64,000 nucleotides of DNA from positions 31,992,501 through 32,056,500 of the forward strand of contig CM056574.1 of assembly GCA_029721435.1 (NCBI GenBank), given 5' to 3'. The notes beneath the pieces are model-generated. The model saw only the letters and a program-made list of their open reading frames with translations, made no database searches and was not told the DNA's origin. Positions 61,242-64,000 of this stretch are shown one piece after another (positions within the stretch are counted from its first letter, which is position 1; each line of letters opens with the position of its first letter). The DNA comes from Gymnothorax reevesii (taxonomy: Eukaryota > Chordata > Actinopteri > Anguilliformes > Muraenidae). Both the position numbers and the translations under genes were made by a program.

Positions 61242-61346
61242 TCTATCACCTCCATCTTCTGGAACCGATGCAGGGACCGCAGGAGAACCATCATGGCCTC
61301 GGCCGCTTGATCGGCAATGCCTGCTGTCATGGTGATCTTATTCAAA
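61242..61346 (-). CDS. NLRC5: NLRC5 LRR exon (first in window, 105 bp)
   Basis: Acceptor catttgatccccag|T, donor GATAGA|gtgagt. Encodes LNKITMTAGIADQAAEAM then LLRSLHRFQKMEVI. Longer than the standard 84 bp by seven codons, with insertion in the helix part, still phase 1-in/2-out. Confidence 0.85.
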
Positions 61347-63214
61347 CTGGGGATCAAATGAACATCATGAGAAAAACTGCCCTTGCGAGTTTAGAATATA
61401 ACATTTGTCTGTGTTGTCAACTTGTTCAACAGCTACAGCTCAGGGCCCGAGGCAGACCAGGGGTGAAAGGTCAGAGACTACATGTTGAAATTACAACAGT
61501 AGTGATGGTGACAGTGAAGCCCGCATTTATAACATGAGGCCTTTTGAGTTAAGAATAAGTGCAGTTGTCTCCTTTATCAATAGATTCTCTGCTTGCTGCT
61601 GAGAGATTTCATTTATTTGTCTGACTGATTGTTTGTTTGTTTGTCTGCCAGTTAGTATTGTCAGTGTTTGAGTCTGCTCTGTTTTGATTAATGTGCTATT
61701 TGTATTTATTATTTTTCATGTTCATCATTTAGCTCAGTGTCTGATTGTATTAGTGCAGTCAGTTGGTTTCACAAGCGCTTTCTGTTTCCACTCCTGCACA
61801 TGCACCACCCTTCATTCATCTACCACTCATAAATTCTACGCGTACCACGCATTCCATTGCCAAAATGAGGCTTTGCAAGCAAAACAAAGAATGGCCGCAT
61901 CCAGATTAGTGTGTGACTGTTGTGCCCTGCAGTGTAATGGGGATGCAAGATTGCACGCTGATCTTATTTTTTATTGTTTTCATAAAGTTTATCTTCGTAT
62001 CAGGACACGGTTGAATCAGATTAGGAGAGATGAAGGGCCAGAACTAACAGGGTTTTTTGGGTTGCGATACACGTTTCCTGTAGTTTTATTTATCGAGGCA
62101 TTAGTGGTGGCCTAATCAGGTCACGACTACAAGTATAAGATTCTGTTTATCACATAACTGAATTGTGCAATTTAATGGAAAACAAATATAATTTCTGCAA
62201 GTCTGGAAGAAATGCCAAATCATGGTTTTCTTCCACGGGAAAGCCATTGCAAACACCATGTAAACAAAGCCAGCGGTCCAATTACATGTCTCAAGCCTCG
62301 CTTAGGGCAAAAAATGAATATTCATGACCTGAATATCAAGAGCGGCCAGTAATTTAATTGATTGATTGTTTCCTAATTTGTTACCCCACTCTCCTGGGGG
62401 CTTTTCTGCGCCCAAACACCTGATTCCCATTTAATGTGCTTTTTCCCCTTTGTTTGAGCCCCTTTATGTTCAGATTTAGCTTGCCAGTTTATGTGTTATG
62501 TGTTGTGTTACCTCCAAGTCAAGAACATTAATTGATCTTCTGTGGCTTCTGGTTTCTGAATTCTGATTTTTCTTCTGGTTTACAATTCTTGCTTTGCTCA
62601 CTGTGTATGATTTACTAACCATGCTTGATTTTTGCAAAGGCTTCCCAATCACCCAGTTTTTTTATTTTTTTTAACCTACTTCCTGGTTTTTGATTGTTGG
62701 ACTGTCCCATGATTATGACACTGGATCCTCCCCTCTGTGCTGTAAGACCAACGCTCATGTTTAACCCTCCTTCATGACCACGCTTCTCAAAGACACTAAA
62801 GACTGCATTCATGTCTGTGCGCGAGTTGTATCTCTGCTCTCTGTCAAGCCTGTTTGACAGCAGAATTACGGGAAAAGCTTCTGACCCAATTTTCATGAAA
62901 CCTGGCAGCAATCGCCAAGGAAGAACCCATTAAATTTTAGAGTGGATCTGAATCCTGGGCCTGATGCACAAATTATATTTAACTTCTGATAACACTGCCT
63001 GATTCGGCATTAGGCCTCGGCTGAATAAATAGCATACATTTTAAAATCCAGCAGATGGTAGTTAAGTTTTACAGTGACAAAACAAAGCTGATTTCAGAAA
63101 TATGATTGCAGATTTGCGTATCATACAGGAGTGGAATATTGGCCTAAATGAAGGTCAGCGCTCTCTAAGTGCCTCTCAAGTAGCTTTTGTTATCGCTTCT
63201 CAATCTCTGTGGTA
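61347..63214 (-). other. NLRC5 intron upstream of the first LRR exon in window
   Basis: No LRR or NACHT exon recognised. (TTTG)n lies at about 61617-61648. At about 62835-62945 there is a diverged interspersed-repeat stretch (ttttcatgaaacctggcagc, caaggaagaacccattaaat) of a type common in fish. Confidence 0.5.
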
Positions 63215-64000
63215 TACAGTATCTCACAAAAGTAAGTACATCCTTCACATTTCAACAATTAATTTATTATCTTTTCAAGGAACTATGTTACAGAAATTAA
63301 ACCTGAGTATATTCCACAGTAGTCGATTCTCCTAGGGATGGACTTCACCAGAGCTGCACAGGTTGTTGCTGGGATCCTCCTCCACTCCTCCATGACAGCA
63401 TCATGGTGCTGGTGGATGTTGGACACCTGCTGCTCCTACACCTTCCTCTTGAGGATGCCCCACAGGTGCTCAATGGGATTCAGGTCTGGAGACATACTTG
63501 GCCACGCTATGACCTTCACCTTCAGCTTCTTTAGGAAGGCAGTTGTCATCTTGGAGGTATGTTTTGGGTCGTTATCATATTGGAAAATTGCCTTGCGGCC
63601 CAGTTTCTGAAGGGAGGGCATCATGTTTTGCTTCAGAATTTCACAGTACAAGTTGGAATCCATTATTCCATCAATGAAGCACTCATGCAGCCCCAGACCA
63701 CAATGCTGCCACCAGCATGTTTGACTGTAGGCAATACACGCTTGTCTTGGTACTCCTCACCAGGGCGCCGCCACACATGCTGGGCACCATCTGAGCCAAA
63801 CAAGTTGATCTCGGTCTCGTCAGACCACAGAACATGATTCCAGTAGTTCATGTTCTTGGACTGGTTCTCTAAAGCAAACTGTTTTCGGGCTTTCTTGTGG
63901 TCTAGCTTCAGAAGAGGCTTCCGTCTTGGCCGACAGCCATGTAGGCCAACTTGGTGCAGTGCACAGCGTATAGTCTGAGCACTGACAAGCTGTTCTCCCA
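63215..64000 (-). mobile_element. Tc1-type transposon, fourth family, cut by the window end
   Basis: Left end tacagtatctcacaaaagta is a characteristic Tc1-type terminus. The other terminus lies beyond 64000. Carries transposase sequence on the minus strand. Confidence 0.88.
63436..64000 (-). pseudogene. Tc1 transposase pseudogene, partial
   Basis: From the window edge the minus strand reads a DNA-binding/linker region (HQVGLHGCRPRRKPLL), then NHVLWSDETEINLFG with the first catalytic aspartate (about 63810-63850) and GGSIVVWGCMSAS. The frame ends at a TAA near 63663 overlapping the next frame by one base; about ten expected codons are lost there, so a small deletion has shifted the frame. It continues MDSNLYCEILKQ, FQYDNDPKHTSKM with the second aspartate and MSPDLNPIEHLWGILKRKV with the glutamate. 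It then meets a TAG at 63438-63436, after which similarity continues to about 63330. Confidence 0.9.

Larger units (their letters stand above)
53601..61346 (-). other. NLRC5: NLRC5-like gene, 3' end: nine LRR exons ending in a stop
   Basis: Nine minus-strand exons, each starting one base into a codon and (except the last) ending two bases into one, so any neighbours splice in frame. Seven upstream exons carry the NLR-type ribonuclease-inhibitor LRR pattern L..N.L...G...L...L..C..L..L in 84 bp; two differ (105 bp and 78 bp). The last exon ends ...EPRLNFSST and stop. NLRC5 is an NLR protein with a very long LRR domain that activates MHC class I genes. The CARD-like and NACHT parts would lie beyond 64000. 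The LRR exons alone would fit several NLRs; the CPNE2 neighbour on the same strand, as in mammals, decides the call. Confidence 0.8.

Noticed and set aside
61684..62115. 143-codon plus-strand frame
   Set aside because: No recognisable domain, compositionally ordinary, lies in an NLRC5 intron on the opposite strand, no supporting splice or promoter signal.

Overview
This window is vertebrate nuclear DNA, most likely from a teleost or other ray-finned fish. The evidence is GT-AG spliced exons of vertebrate gene families, a high density of Tc1-type transposons, a 5S-rRNA-derived SINE, a tRNA-derived SINE, fish-type LINE fragments and long CA microsatellites. Nothing looks bacterial: there are no operons, and most long open frames are artefacts of microsatellites, a minisatellite or transposons.

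Two host genes are visible, both on the minus strand. Seven coding exons between 22324 and 2705 encode the first 258 residues of a copine: the start codon, C2A and most of C2B. The closest match is copine-2 (CPNE2). The remaining exons, including the copine/vWA domain, lie beyond position 1. Nine leucine-rich-repeat exons between 61346 and 53601 form the 3' end of an NLR gene, mostly as phase-2 exons of exactly 84 bp, finishing with a stop codon. Gene order and orientation (LRR-rich NLR, then CPNE2, same strand) match the mammalian NLRC5-CPNE2 neighbourhood, so the NLR is called NLRC5.

Layout: 1-22353 is CPNE2 exons and introns, with several MITEs, a 22-copy 30-bp minisatellite split by a hairpin-ended insertion, a degraded LINE and a Tc1 element carrying a nested insertion. 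22354-53600 is the region upstream of the CPNE2 start codon (a large 5' intron plus intergenic DNA). It holds a hAT-like element containing a nearly intact Tc1, a 1.3-kb CA tract, a LINE with a 5' inversion interrupted by a SINE and a TIR transposon, another Tc1, a 5S-derived SINE and a CpG-rich candidate promoter near 48.6-49.9 kb. 53601-61346 is the NLRC5 3' end. 61347-64000 is further NLRC5 intron with the edge of a fourth Tc1 family.

The two genes are not known to act together. NLRC5 is the MHC class I transactivator of the NLR family, and copines are calcium-dependent membrane-binding proteins. I found no new multi-gene system. The most interesting material is the nested transposon archaeology, the minisatellite, and a UG repeat next to the splice acceptor of the second CPNE2 coding exon.
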